DNA from: DAIDKA01 sp036521075
Lineage (GTDB): Bacteria; Pseudomonadota; Gammaproteobacteria; Steroidobacterales; Steroidobacteraceae
Direction: 5' to 3'
Length of the DNA stretch: 64,000 bases
Assembly: GCA_036521075.1 (NCBI GenBank)
Contig: DATDIL010000022.1
Span: 1 to 64,000, forward strand
Shown in pieces: positions 33,326 to 42,828 of this stretch (position 1 is the first letter of the stretch; each line of letters starts with the position of its first letter). Position numbers and translations under genes: made by a program. The notes below the pieces were generated by a model, which ran no database searches, had not been told where the DNA came from, and worked only from the letters and a program-made list of their open reading frames with translations.

Positions 33326-35230
33326 CCCCGGGCCCGGAACGACCCGGTGCGCCTCATCCGAGGCCGGCTCCACGCGCACGCAGTTGCGCCCTGAGCGCTT
33401 CGCCGCATAGAGCGCGGTGTCGGCACGCGCCAGCATATTTCCCGGATCATCCGTGCCGGCGATCGACAGCGTCAAACCAACGCTGGTGGTCACGCCGGGA
33501 TGGCCGGGAATCGCTGCGCGGGTATTGATCGCGGCGACTCTGCGCCGCAGTGCTTCGGCGAAGCGCTTGGCTTCACCCAGGTCCGCGTCCGGCAATACGA
33601 TCAGAAACTCCTCGCCGCCCAGACGCCCGAAGAATGCCGGCGGGATCACCGTCTGGCGCACCGCCTCAGCCACCAGCTTCAAGACCTCATCGCCCGCCGC
33701 ATGGCCATGCTGATCATTGATGCGCTTGAAGAAGTCGATATCCATGATGAGGATCCCGCACGGAGCGACCTCGGGCCGTTTCAACAACTGGTTGAGCATC
33801 GCGAGCACCGCACGGCGGTTCGGCGCCTGGGTCAGCTCATCGGTCATCGCCAGGCTTCCCAGCCGGCGCGCGCGGCCGCGGTTCAGGAGCAGCAGCCAGA
33901 TGAGTATCGCCCCCAGGGCGACACCCAATGCGATCACCACACCCTGCAGCTGGCGCACCCGGCGGGACTGTTCGAGCGCACTGCCGGTCGCGGCGTTCTC
34001 CCGCAGCAACGCGCGATTCTCCTGCTCGCGTGCGGCAGTGTCGTAGGCGACCTTGAGGATTGCGAAACGCTGGCCCAGCTGATTTGACAGCAGTTGCTCC
34101 TGCTGCTGCGCCGCTTCGGCCTTGTCTATGTATGCCGCATGCCATTCGCCCAAGGCCGACTCAACCTCGGCCAGCTCGCCATCGGTGTCGACCAGATCCA
34201 CCGCGGCGCCCGCGGATATGAACACGCCCCGCGCCTGCTGCAGCGCCAGCACGCTATCGGGAAGGCGTCCGGCAAGGTGCAAGGCTCGGCCCCTCTCCAG
34301 ATTGATCTGGGCGCCGAGGCGCGCATCGGGGGTCTCGCTCTGCAGGGCAGCGGCGCGCGCCAGATCGTCCAGCGCACCGCGCGCATCGTTGCGTGCGACT
34401 TTCACGGCGGCGAGGCCGCGCCATGCATAGGCTTCAACGCGCGGATACTTCAGACCGTGGGCCAGATCCAGCGCCCGCGTAAATGTCACCTGGGCCTGAT
34501 CCCACTGGTGCAAGTCCTCATAGGTACGCGCCAGATTGTGCAGCGTGACGGCCTGCTCGCGGAGCATGCCTGCCTCTCGCTGCATGCGCAGCACATCGGC
34601 GTACAGATGCGCAGCCTCGGTGTTGTCCCCCAAGCGGCCGTAGAGCGTCGCGATGCTGTCGCGACAGGACAGCGCGTCGTACTGACGGCCCAGACTTTCA
34701 TACAGGACCTGCGCCCGACGCAGATCCACCAGTCCGTTCGCGTACGCACCCTGCAGTCCCAGCAGGTAGCCACGTGAGTACAGCGCGGCCGCCAGCTTTT
34801 CGTCGTTATGGGCCGCAGTTGCCACCGCCACCGCCTGCGTGAACAGCTGCAGCGCCGGCCCGTTGTCGGCGGCGGTTTCCCGCGTTTCTCCCTGGCAGAT
34901 CAGCACCCCGGCGCGCAGGCCCGGATCATGTGCCTGGGGCAACAGGGCAAGCACCTGCCGGGCCTGATCCTCAGCCGCGCTCAGATCGCGCTCCGAATCG
35001 TAATCACACAGCAGCAGGCGTGTACGGATCTGCAGATCCGGATCCGGAGTGACCTGCAGCGCCGCGAGGGCCGCCTGCGCATCGCGATTCAGCGCTTCGG
35101 GATCGGTAAAGCCTTCATGCTCGGCGCGCGTGACGAGCTGCTGAATCTGCGGCACAGCCGCATCTATTCCCGATGCGGGCAACAGCGACACGCCAATCAA
35201 CAGCAACGCTGCATGTCCTGCGGCTCGCAC
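33290..35230 (-). CDS. Diguanylate cyclase with periplasmic TPR-like sensor region
   Basis: 646 residues: signal-like N-terminus (1-24), a long helical TPR-like region (about 40-400), one transmembrane helix (about 435-455; GVVIALGVALGAILIWLLLL) and a C-terminal GGDEF domain with RLGGEEFLIVLP and INDQHGHAAGDEVL. The catalytic signature is intact, so c-di-GMP synthesis is expected. No RxxD inhibitory site precedes GGEEF. GTG at 35230 was chosen because GGGAGGT lies just upstream; a TTG eight codons earlier has no such site. It converges on and overlaps glpK. Confidence 0.9.
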   Translation of the reverse strand: MRAAGHAALLLIGVSLLPASGIDAAVPQIQQLVTRAEHEGFTDPEALNRDAQAALAALQVTPDPDLQIRTRLLLCDYDSERDLSAAEDQARQVLALLPQAHDPGLRAGVLICQGETRETAADNGPALQLFTQAVAVATAAHNDEKLAAALYSRGYLLGLQGAYANGLVDLRRAQVLYESLGRQYDALSCRDSIATLYGRLGDNTEAAHLYADVLRMQREAGMLREQAVTLHNLARTYEDLHQWDQAQVTFTRALDLAHGLKYPRVEAYAWRGLAAVKVARNDARGALDDLARAAALQSETPDARLGAQINLERGRALHLAGRLPDSVLALQQARGVFISAGAAVDLVDTDGELAEVESALGEWHAAYIDKAEAAQQQEQLLSNQLGQRFAILKVAYDTAAREQENRALLRENAATGSALEQSRRVRQLQGVVIALGVALGAILIWLLLLNRGRARRLGSLAMTDELTQAPNRRAVLAMLNQLLKRPEVAPCGILIMDIDFFKRINDQHGHAAGDEVLKLVAEAVRQTVIPPAFFGRLGGEEFLIVLPDADLGEAKRFAEALRRRVAAINTRAAIPGHPGVTTSVGLTLSIAGTDDPGNMLARADTALYAAKRSGRNCVRVEPASDEAHRVVPGPGSLKTAGARDRE

Positions 35231-35430
35231 GCCATGACCTCCCTTCACAGACAATTCCGGAAGCCGCCCATTATCCCGTATCGACGCTGTCGCGTGCGGC
35301 GAATTGGGGCCGAGGTGGCAAGAATCAAACAGCTCGTCGATTATTGTCTAGCCGACGGGATCCCACTTGAACCATGTTCGGCACGAAACTCATGCGGCCG
35401 CCGGGGAGCACGCGGTACGCTCGCGACACG

Positions 35431-36246
35431 ATGACTCCCGAATCAAGACTGCCAACGTTCTATATCCCGCATGGTGGCGGACCGTGCTTCTTCATGGAGT
35501 GGTCCGGCCGCCCGCCCAATCCCTGGGCCCGTCTCGCCGAGTGGCTGCGCCATCTTTCCTCGCTCCTGCCCCACACGCCCCGCGCGGTATTGGTCATCTC
35601 CGGACATTGGGAGGCCGAGCCCGTGGCGGTGAATGTGCAAAGCCGCCCGCCGCTACTGTTTGACTACTATGGCTTTCCCGACCATACCTACCGGCTCAAA
35701 TATCCCGCACCCGGAGATCCGTCGCTGGCCGCCAAGGTCCGCAGTCTCCTGGCCGCATCCGGCATTGCCACGAGCGAGGAACGCGAGCGTGGCCTGGATC
35801 ACGGCGTGTTCGTACCGTTTTTGCTGATCTACCCACAGGCCGACATGCCCATCGTGCAACTGTCTTTGAAGCAGGGACTGTCCGCGCAGGAGCACCTCAG
35901 GATCGGCGCGGCGCTGGCGCCCCTGCGCGATCAGGGCGTGCTGATCATCGGCAGCGGCATGAGCTTTCACAACCTGCGCGTGCGGTCAATGGAAAACGTG
36001 CTGATTCCCGGATCCCAGCAATTCGATGACTGGCTGGGAGCGGCGGTGTGCCAAAGCGATATCCCGGCACGCAATGCGGACCTGGCGAACTGGTCGCAGG
36101 CACCGGCCGCACGCTACGCCCATCCGCGCGAAGAACACCTGCTACCGCTGATGGTTGCCGCCGGCGCTGCGGGCGAGGACTTGGGCGTGCGAGCATTCAA
36201 TGACGTGATGATGGGCTGGCGTATATCCGGGTTTCGGTTCGGTTAG
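35431..36246 (+). CDS. LigB/DODA-type extradiol ring-cleavage dioxygenase (YgiD-like)
   Basis: 271 residues of the class III extradiol dioxygenase family. Probable metal ligands are His in FYIPHGGG and in VISGHWEAE, with LDHGVFVPFLLIYPQADMPIVQLSL and GSGMSFHNL as further marks. Such proteins open catechol rings (for example DOPA 4,5-cleavage); the substrate is unknown here. ATG at 35431 was preferred over ATGs up to 57 bases upstream because homology starts close to it. The stop is one base from the convergent YdcF-like gene. Confidence 0.88.
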   Translation: MTPESRLPTFYIPHGGGPCFFMEWSGRPPNPWARLAEWLRHLSSLLPHTPRAVLVISGHWEAEPVAVNVQSRPPLLFDYYGFPDHTYRLKYPAPGDPSLAAKVRSLLAASGIATSEERERGLDHGVFVPFLLIYPQADMPIVQLSLKQGLSAQEHLRIGAALAPLRDQGVLIIGSGMSFHNLRVRSMENVLIPGSQQFDDWLGAAVCQSDIPARNADLANWSQAPAARYAHPREEHLLPLMVAAGAAGEDLGVRAFNDVMMGWRISGFRFG

Positions 36247-36247
36247 A

Positions 36248-37027
36248 TTATCCGGGTTGCTGGCGTCGCACGTTCAGCGCCACAAGTATCTCCCGTACGC
36301 GCTCGCCAACCAGCTCATAGATGGCCCGGTTGGAGTACATCATCGCATCGGCCGACGGCAGGTAACAGAAAACGTCATAATAGATGTGGCGCGGCAATAC
36401 ATGGACGGGTGCCGGGGTGACCTGCAGTCCCGTGCCCAGAAATTCCCGCGTCGCGCGCAACATATGGGTGTCGCTGGTCACGAGCAGGATCGAGTGCACA
36501 TTGTCAGCGCGCAGTAACAGCGCGGAATTGCGCGCGTTCTCGAAAGTGTCATGCGATTTATAATCCACCCAGCGCGGTCGAACCTGGAAATCCCGGCTCA
36601 GCGACGCCACCATGGTCCGGGTATTTTCACCGATGCTGGTGACCAGAATCGGCAAATGAGTGGTGCGTGACAACCATGCGCCGTAGTTGACCCGCTCCAG
36701 CAACTCAAGCGACGCCGCGAACTGAATACCCGGGTACTCCGGCGCGAATGTACGTTCCCCTACACCACCCAAAATGACGATCGCCTGGGCGTGTGTGGGT
36801 TTTGCCGAATCGAATGCGGGATAGACTTGGGTCAGGCGCGTGAGTTCATCGGCAACCACCTGCATCGACAGCACCCACATCGCCGCCAGCCCCGCAAGCA
36901 AGCAACTCCACCCACTGCGGCGATGATTCAGTGCGATCAGTACGGCGCCCAGTATCGCAAGAATCAATAACCCCATTGGCGGCAGCAGCAAGGCGCGCGC
37001 CAGAGCCTTGAACGTGTAGAAGTGCAT
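36248..37027 (-). CDS. YdcF/ElyC-family DUF218 membrane protein
   Basis: 259 residues: two N-terminal transmembrane helices (about 12-32 and 38-58) followed by the DUF218 Rossmann-like domain with AIVILGGVGER, SHDTFENARNSALLL and LVTSDTHMLRATREF. This is the layout of E. coli ElyC, involved in envelope and lipid-carrier metabolism. ATG at 37027. It lies downstream of the eight-gene MoxR/VWA operon on the same strand, separated by a degenerate gene remnant, so read-through transcription is possible. Confidence 0.85.
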   Translation of the reverse strand: MHFYTFKALARALLLPPMGLLILAILGAVLIALNHRRSGWSCLLAGLAAMWVLSMQVVADELTRLTQVYPAFDSAKPTHAQAIVILGGVGERTFAPEYPGIQFAASLELLERVNYGAWLSRTTHLPILVTSIGENTRTMVASLSRDFQVRPRWVDYKSHDTFENARNSALLLRADNVHSILLVTSDTHMLRATREFLGTGLQVTPAPVHVLPRHIYYDVFCYLPSADAMMYSNRAIYELVGERVREILVALNVRRQQPG

Positions 37028-37075
37028 CTTGCTGCCGATGACCCGTGCGGGCCGTGCGGCTTGGTACCGTCGTTG

Positions 37076-37303
37076 CTATTCTGTTCGCGTACGATCGACG
37101 ATCAGCCACTTGCCGTCAATCTTCTTCAGCGGATCCGCGTACCGGCCGATTGCCGAGATATGAATGTTCACGTTGGTGTGCATCACCACCATCCACGTCG
37201 AGGTATGCCGCGCGGTATTGCTGTCGAGAATGGCGATACGCTCATCACTGTTGCGTCGGTGTTGCGCGCCTTCTCGAGGCGGCTGGTGATGATGGTGCCC
37301 CCT
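37076..37303 (-). pseudogene. Remnant of a SnoaL/NTF2-like protein gene
   Basis: In frame with the DUF4175 gene but after its stop, the minus strand encodes the C-terminal half of an NTF2-like domain: ILDSNTARHTSTWMVV, then NVNIHISAIGRYAD and KKIDGKWLIVDRTRTE before TAG at 37076. No start codon or N-terminal half is present. The upstream end is abrupt at the DUF4175 stop, so a 5' deletion is likely. Recognition is by eye and the family call is moderate. Confidence 0.5.
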
Positions 37304-40300
37304 TCACTGCGCCTTGCTGAGGCGTCGATAGTATTCAGCCACCGCATCCTGGTACCCCTCCGGCACCGGCAGCGACTCGGCGTTGCGCACGACATCGCGA
37401 TTGTCGTCGGCAGGATCATGACCCAACTGCAGTTCCAGGCGATCCACGCCGCTTCTCACCTCGGCGAACAGCTGGTCCACGACCTGCGGGTTGCCGGGAA
37501 AGCGGCGCGGATCCAGCCGCTGCATGGAGCGGATCAGTTCATCGACTTGCTGTTTGGCCGCCGGGTCATCAGCCACGGCGCGCCGCACGCTCTGCAGGTC
37601 CGACAGGCCCTGATCAAAATTCTTTTCACGATCCGCAGGTGTTCCACCGGTGTCGCGTGCCGCAACCGCCCGTGGACCATGCGGGTTGTTGCCGGTATTC
37701 CAGCCACCGTCTATGAACCCTCCGGTCCCGCCGCCCGCGCCGGTGACCTCGCCACCGCGCAACGAGCCATTGCCCGCGTTCAGACCCTGGCCTTGGTTCT
37801 CGCCTTGGCCTCGGGCACGGGCATCGCCGCGCTGGCCGCCATTGTCCATCTGCGCCAGACGGGCGCGGAATCGTTGCACGGCGCTGAGGGCCTCGTCCGT
37901 GGCCGGCCCATTGCCGGACGCCCGCGCGGCCTGGCGCACTGCCTCACCCAGTCGCGCCAATGCATCGGGGATGTCGCTCTCCGAGGAGTCTGCGGCGGGA
38001 TTGTAGCCGCGGCGCATGAGATCGGCGCTGCGCTGCAGCCGGGTCTGTACATCGGCCTCATCAAGATTGCTCAATGAATCACGTAACTTGGTCGCCGCGT
38101 CGCGATTGCCCTTGAGCGCCTCGCGCTCCGCATCGCGCAAGGACTGCTCCAAGCGACCCACGTCATCTGCCAGCTGCTGACGTGCATCGATCATGGAGTC
38201 CGCAGTCGCCTGCGGGCGACCCGAGCGGCCCGGCCCGATGGGATGAGCGATCATGTCCTGCAACTGCGCCTGCTGCTGCCGTGCGCGACTGGCCAACTGT
38301 GCTGCCTTCTTGCCCAGCTCATCCACCTGACTGGCCGAATCATTGCGCTGCAGGCCGCCCAACGCGGCCATGGCGTCGCGCAACCCTTCGGCGGCGCGGT
38401 GCGCACCCGCGGCATCACGCTGATCCACGGCCCGGCGCATCGACTCCTGCGCCTCGCGCAAGCGGTTCATCGCCTGACGGATGGTGTTGGTGGCCGCGTC
38501 CGCATCGCCCTGGCCAGCCTGTGACCCGGACTTTCCAGATTGCCCAGATTTTCCGGCCTGACCCGATTGGCCGGACTGCCCGCCCGATTGAGAGCCGGAT
38601 TGTCCGTTGCGCGCCAACTGCTCCAACTGGTGCTGCAGTTCCTCAGCCTGTCGACGCAGCATTTCCTGCTGCCAGCGCTCGCTCGCGGCATCCGCGGCAC
38701 TGGGATGTTCCTGCGCGAGCGCCTCTTGCTTGCGCGCCAGCTCATCGAGCTTGCGCAGCGCGTCGTCAATCTGCTGGTCGCGCTGCTGCGCAGGCGAAGC
38801 CGATTGGGCCGTCTCGTACTGATTCTTCTGCGTATCCAGCTCCAGATCGGAGAGGCTCGCCAGATCCTGCCCCATGCTGCCACCACCCGAGCCGCCGCCC
38901 GCACTGCCAAAGGCGACCTGGATCTGGCGGAATGTGGCTTCGGCGCGCAGCAGGTGCTGCAGGGCCTTCTGTTCATCGGGCAGCGCCGCGCGCCACTGCA
39001 GCTGCGCCAGCTTCGTGGCCGCCGGGGTCATGGCCTCGGCGGCCGCGTTCATCTCCTTTTCATAACCACTGAACTGCTCATTGGCGTCGGTGAGCCCGCG
39101 CATTTGCAGACGACCTGTCAGTGACATCGCCTGGCCGTGCAGCGTGGTCTGCACATCGGAGAGAAACTTCGCCTGCTCCGCCTGGCGCGCGGCCGCGGCG
39201 TGACCGTCGGCCTGCGCCCAGGTGCCGGCGATGATCTCTTTCTCGCGACGCGAGATGTCCATCTGCTCGTTGGCCCCGCCGCCGCCCCCGCCACCGGCCT
39301 GCTGGGACTGCGAGAATTCACGCTCGAAGGGCTCGGCCTGCACGAAGACCATTTGCGACCGTGACTGCGCGCGCGCGTCTGCGGCCTGCGCATAAACACT
39401 CACTAGATCACCCGGTACCAGCTTCATGCTCTCCAGACTGATGACTGCCCCGCCGCGCGCCTGCAGTGCTCCGGCGTGCGGCAGCAGATTGATCCGCTGG
39501 TCGGGTCCGCCGTTCACCGAGTAATGCAGCGAGAACTCGCGCAGGCCGAAGTCATCGGCCGCCTGCGCATTGATGCTGACCTCTTCGATCGGACTGGCGC
39601 GGTAGTCACCGCCGGGTTTGGCGATGGCCACCTGCGGGGCGCTGGGTTCGCTGGCCTCGATGAAGTAGTCCTCGCTAATGCGCGTGGCATGCGCAACGTC
39701 CATCGTCGTCAGGTGATAGGCCCCGTCCTTCTCCAGCGGCACGGTGACGCGGTAGGTGTTGCCGGGGCCGGCGAGCAGTGGCAGCTGATGGCCGTCATCC
39801 AGCACCAGCACGCCATGCACCAGCGGCTGATCAGTGAGGATCGAAAGCTCCGCATGCGTGCCCTGCACGGCACGCAGATCACCCCCGTGCTCCTCAGTGC
39901 GATCCGGCAACTGGGTCCAGGCCGGGTAATGGTAGGTCACCTGGATCTGTCGCACCTGCGCGATGTCAGCGACGCGCGCATTGAAGTGTGCCGACTCGAG
40001 CGGTCCTGCCTCCACGTAGTATTCGGCCTGGTCGGGTAAGGCCGACAACAGGTAGCGGAAGCCACCTGTTTGCGGCTGCGGCTGCATCATCACCTGCTGC
40101 CAGGGGGCATTGCCGATGCGCACATGCAACTGAACGTCCCGTGCCGTCAGGCCCACGAGCCCGGCGGTCACGAGCAGATCAGAATGGCGCCGCACGGTCG
40201 TGTCACCGGGGGCGACGTGCAGTTCGTAAAGGGGTCCGCCGCGTGGCACCGACCACAGCAGCGCCGCACCGTAGCCCATGTAGCCCGGACCTGAACGAAT

Positions 40301-40798
40301 CAACCACACCAGCAGGCCCACGCACACCAGTCCGCAACTCGCCAGACCCGCGAGGAGCGTCGTGGATACCAGCGATTCGGGCCGCGCGCTGTAGGCCACG
40401 CGCAGCGTGTCCGCTGCCAGCAGTTCGCCAAAAGCATCGCGACCCGGGCCAGCGCCCGGCGCCGCATCCAGGTCATCGCGCTGCACGAAAGTGCGCAGTC
40501 GCTCTTGAAACTGCGGAAAGCCGGCTTCGGCCCGATGGATCACGCGCAGCCGGTTCAGGCGCCACAACGGTATCGCCAGTCCCAGCGCCGCGCCCAGCGC
40601 CAATGCCAGCAACAACACCGCACGCGAGCCGTGAACACTGGCGGTGGAGAAGGCGAAATGATTGGCGAAAATCACCAGCAGCGGGGTCACGCCCAGTGCA
40701 ATGCCGCAAACGATGGCCGCGCCGCGCGCGACGGCGCCCAGGCGCAGCCGCGTATGCAGGCGCTTGACGTATTCCCGCAGTTCCTCGCTCGGCTTCAT
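37304..40798 (-). CDS. DUF4175-family large membrane protein
   Basis: 1164 residues. Two N-terminal transmembrane helices (about 25-45 and 55-75), a further one near 160-180, a large probably periplasmic beta-rich region, then long Gln/Ala-rich coiled-coil helices. A Gly-Ser-Gln-Lys low-complexity linker interrupts the latter half, and a conserved-looking C-terminal helix bundle closes it. ATG at 40798 overlaps the stop of the BatA-like gene (ATGA); an upstream extension was rejected. It is the last intact gene of the eight-gene operon. The molecular role is unknown; a structural or scaffold role is inferred. Confidence 0.85.
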   Translation of the reverse strand: MKPSEELREYVKRLHTRLRLGAVARGAAIVCGIALGVTPLLVIFANHFAFSTASVHGSRAVLLLALALGAALGLAIPLWRLNRLRVIHRAEAGFPQFQERLRTFVQRDDLDAAPGAGPGRDAFGELLAADTLRVAYSARPESLVSTTLLAGLASCGLVCVGLLVWLIRSGPGYMGYGAALLWSVPRGGPLYELHVAPGDTTVRRHSDLLVTAGLVGLTARDVQLHVRIGNAPWQQVMMQPQPQTGGFRYLLSALPDQAEYYVEAGPLESAHFNARVADIAQVRQIQVTYHYPAWTQLPDRTEEHGGDLRAVQGTHAELSILTDQPLVHGVLVLDDGHQLPLLAGPGNTYRVTVPLEKDGAYHLTTMDVAHATRISEDYFIEASEPSAPQVAIAKPGGDYRASPIEEVSINAQAADDFGLREFSLHYSVNGGPDQRINLLPHAGALQARGGAVISLESMKLVPGDLVSVYAQAADARAQSRSQMVFVQAEPFEREFSQSQQAGGGGGGGANEQMDISRREKEIIAGTWAQADGHAAAARQAEQAKFLSDVQTTLHGQAMSLTGRLQMRGLTDANEQFSGYEKEMNAAAEAMTPAATKLAQLQWRAALPDEQKALQHLLRAEATFRQIQVAFGSAGGGSGGGSMGQDLASLSDLELDTQKNQYETAQSASPAQQRDQQIDDALRKLDELARKQEALAQEHPSAADAASERWQQEMLRRQAEELQHQLEQLARNGQSGSQSGGQSGQSGQAGKSGQSGKSGSQAGQGDADAATNTIRQAMNRLREAQESMRRAVDQRDAAGAHRAAEGLRDAMAALGGLQRNDSASQVDELGKKAAQLASRARQQQAQLQDMIAHPIGPGRSGRPQATADSMIDARQQLADDVGRLEQSLRDAEREALKGNRDAATKLRDSLSNLDEADVQTRLQRSADLMRRGYNPAADSSESDIPDALARLGEAVRQAARASGNGPATDEALSAVQRFRARLAQMDNGGQRGDARARGQGENQGQGLNAGNGSLRGGEVTGAGGGTGGFIDGGWNTGNNPHGPRAVAARDTGGTPADREKNFDQGLSDLQSVRRAVADDPAAKQQVDELIRSMQRLDPRRFPGNPQVVDQLFAEVRSGVDRLELQLGHDPADDNRDVVRNAESLPVPEGYQDAVAEYYRRLSKAQ
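38514..38612 (-). repeat. Gly/Ser/Gln/Lys low-complexity repeat within DUF4175 protein
   Basis: About 33 codons of imperfect GQSG, GKSG and GSQ units, giving a flexible hydrophilic linker between coiled-coil segments. The DNA repeats are degenerate at codon level, so this is a protein-level repeat rather than a recent slippage product. Confidence 0.75.
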
Positions 40799-42828
40799 GA
40801 GGATTCCCGCAGCGTGTTGAGGTATCGGCTGGCCAGCAGGGATTCGGCGACCACTGCCACGAGCAGCAGGCACATAGCGTACCACCACAGGTTGTGCACC
40901 GACTCCTCCCCGAGCGTTGCCGGTGTCGCGGGCACAGCAGTTGTGGCCGCCCCCGCCGGGGCTGTGGGACCCACACTGGTGGCCTGCCAAAGCTTGAGCT
41001 TATCAGTACTCGCCTGGGCGAGATCCGACTCCAGGCGCGAGGCATTGGCGGCCACCAGATCGTGGCGAGAATCGGCCAGCGTGAGGGCGTAGAACCCGGC
41101 GGCCGGCAGGGCCCAGCTGCGTACCTGGGCCGCCTCGTGCAGATCCAGCGGGTGCGTCCCGTCGGGCGCCAGAACGTCGGCGCTGCCGCGCACGCGCGGG
41201 TCCGGTCGCAGGTCAACCGAATCGCCCACGCTCAGGGCGCTGACGCGCGTGGCACGGCCACTCAGGTAGCTCGCGAGGCGGTCCACGAACGCGACAAACT
41301 GCGGGTGCAGGGGCAGATCGGTGGTCAGCCGGTCGAACCCGGATGCAAACAGCAACACGCGGCCCTTGCCGAGGGACTTCTCCAGCAGCAGCGGTGTCTG
41401 ATCGGCAAGTCGCAGCGCGACCTGTGCCTGTGGCGCATCTACCCGGGTGACGTAGAACACCTTGATTCCCAGCCAGCCCGCCAGGGTACCCGCCGGTGCA
41501 TAGGCATCGTCCACGGTGGCCACGGATGTGAAACGGCTGTCGTCGCGCGTGAAATCATGAGATCCGAGAATCGGCGCATCAAACACCGGAAGGCGCCGCT
41601 GTTGGGCAGCCGCCGTGCCCGCGCTGAGCAAGGCGCGCCCCCCCGCCTTCACCCAGGCCGTCACGCGCGCTTCGACCGCCGGCGGCAGTCCGGCGACATC
41701 GGACAGCACGATGAACGCGTAGGTCGACAGGTCGCGGCCGCGCAGCTGCTCCGGGGTGACCTCATCGAGCACCACGGCAGCGTCGGCTGCGGATTCCAGC
41801 GCCGAACGGAAGTACAGTCCGGTCGAGCTGTCCGAGCCCTGGTGCACGAACAATCCGTGGACGCGCTCGCTGCGCTGGATCACGAAGTCATAGCGGTCAT
41901 CGGCGCCAAGCCCATCGGCGCTGTCGATCTGGACACTCGCGCGCACCAGGCCATAGGGAATATCCGGGCCGGCAAACACCACCGAGGCGCGGCCGGCGGC
42001 CGGGACCTTGATGCTCTGGCTACCGGCGGGTTTGCCATTGATCAACAAGGTCACCGTGCGCGTGGCGGCGGGCGTACCAAATCCGGCCACCGTCGCCACG
42101 ATCCGTGTCTTGGTCGGATCCCAAACCTGCGCGGGAGCCGCAACGCTCTCCACCGTCCAGTTTGGCGACTGCGCCACGCCGACTTCATGCAGCACCAGGC
42201 TCACCCCCGACGGCAGTCGCAGTTCATTGAAATCCGGTGGCAGGCCGGTGGCCTGCATGTCGCTGAACAGATGCAGCTCGATGGGCATGTGCGTGCCCGC
42301 CGCGAGCGTGCGTGCCATGCTCGTCAGCAACCCAAAGCTCCCGCGTGCGTCCGTCGCCTTGATGCCACGCAGCGCGGCGCTGAGCACCGCGGCATCCTGC
42401 ACCTGCTCGGTCAGAACATCGGCCCGCGCGCCCAACGCCACCACCTGTGCTTGGGTGTTCAACGGCTTGGCTGCCACGATGGCCAGCGCCTCGCGCCGCG
42501 CATCCTCCAGGCGCGTGCCGACACGCATGCTCAAGGAATCGTCCACCACCAGCACCAGCAGCTTCTCAGGCGCGGTGCCCGGCAGATGACCGCGCACATA
42601 GGGTTCGGCGAAGGCCGCGGCCACCAGCAACAGCACCGCAATCCGCAGCAGCAGCAGCAGCCAATGGTCGATCCGGCGGCGGCGCGTGGTACTGCGCAGC
42701 TGCGGCTCGAACAGCATGAGCGAACTGAACGGGCGCGGCTGGCTCGCGCTGCGCTTGAGCAGGTGCAGCCACACCGGGACGGCGAGGGTCAACGCGCCCA
42801 GAAGAAATCCCGGTGCCAGCCAGCCCAT
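40795..42828 (-). CDS. BatA-like membrane protein with VWA domain
   Basis: 677 residues. The N-terminus GWLAPGFLLGALTLAVPVWLHLLKR followed by a second helix is the Aerotolerance/BatA signature. A VWA domain follows with an intact MIDAS core DDSLSM, then a GATase-like Rossmann region (about 340-500; STGLYFRSAL, FASGFDRL) and a C-terminal transmembrane helix before the end. ATG at 42828 shares a base with the DUF58 stop (TGATG). It probably presents metal-dependent binding domains on the periplasmic face, working with the MoxR ATPase. Confidence 0.88.
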   Translation of the reverse strand: MGWLAPGFLLGALTLAVPVWLHLLKRSASQPRPFSSLMLFEPQLRSTTRRRRIDHWLLLLLRIAVLLLVAAAFAEPYVRGHLPGTAPEKLLVLVVDDSLSMRVGTRLEDARREALAIVAAKPLNTQAQVVALGARADVLTEQVQDAAVLSAALRGIKATDARGSFGLLTSMARTLAAGTHMPIELHLFSDMQATGLPPDFNELRLPSGVSLVLHEVGVAQSPNWTVESVAAPAQVWDPTKTRIVATVAGFGTPAATRTVTLLINGKPAGSQSIKVPAAGRASVVFAGPDIPYGLVRASVQIDSADGLGADDRYDFVIQRSERVHGLFVHQGSDSSTGLYFRSALESAADAAVVLDEVTPEQLRGRDLSTYAFIVLSDVAGLPPAVEARVTAWVKAGGRALLSAGTAAAQQRRLPVFDAPILGSHDFTRDDSRFTSVATVDDAYAPAGTLAGWLGIKVFYVTRVDAPQAQVALRLADQTPLLLEKSLGKGRVLLFASGFDRLTTDLPLHPQFVAFVDRLASYLSGRATRVSALSVGDSVDLRPDPRVRGSADVLAPDGTHPLDLHEAAQVRSWALPAAGFYALTLADSRHDLVAANASRLESDLAQASTDKLKLWQATSVGPTAPAGAATTAVPATPATLGEESVHNLWWYAMCLLLVAVVAESLLASRYLNTLRESS

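Noticed and set aside
37183..37419. Short minus-strand frame near the DUF4175 end
   Set aside because: Different frame from the SnoaL-like remnant, begins inside the DUF4175 gene and shows no family motif.
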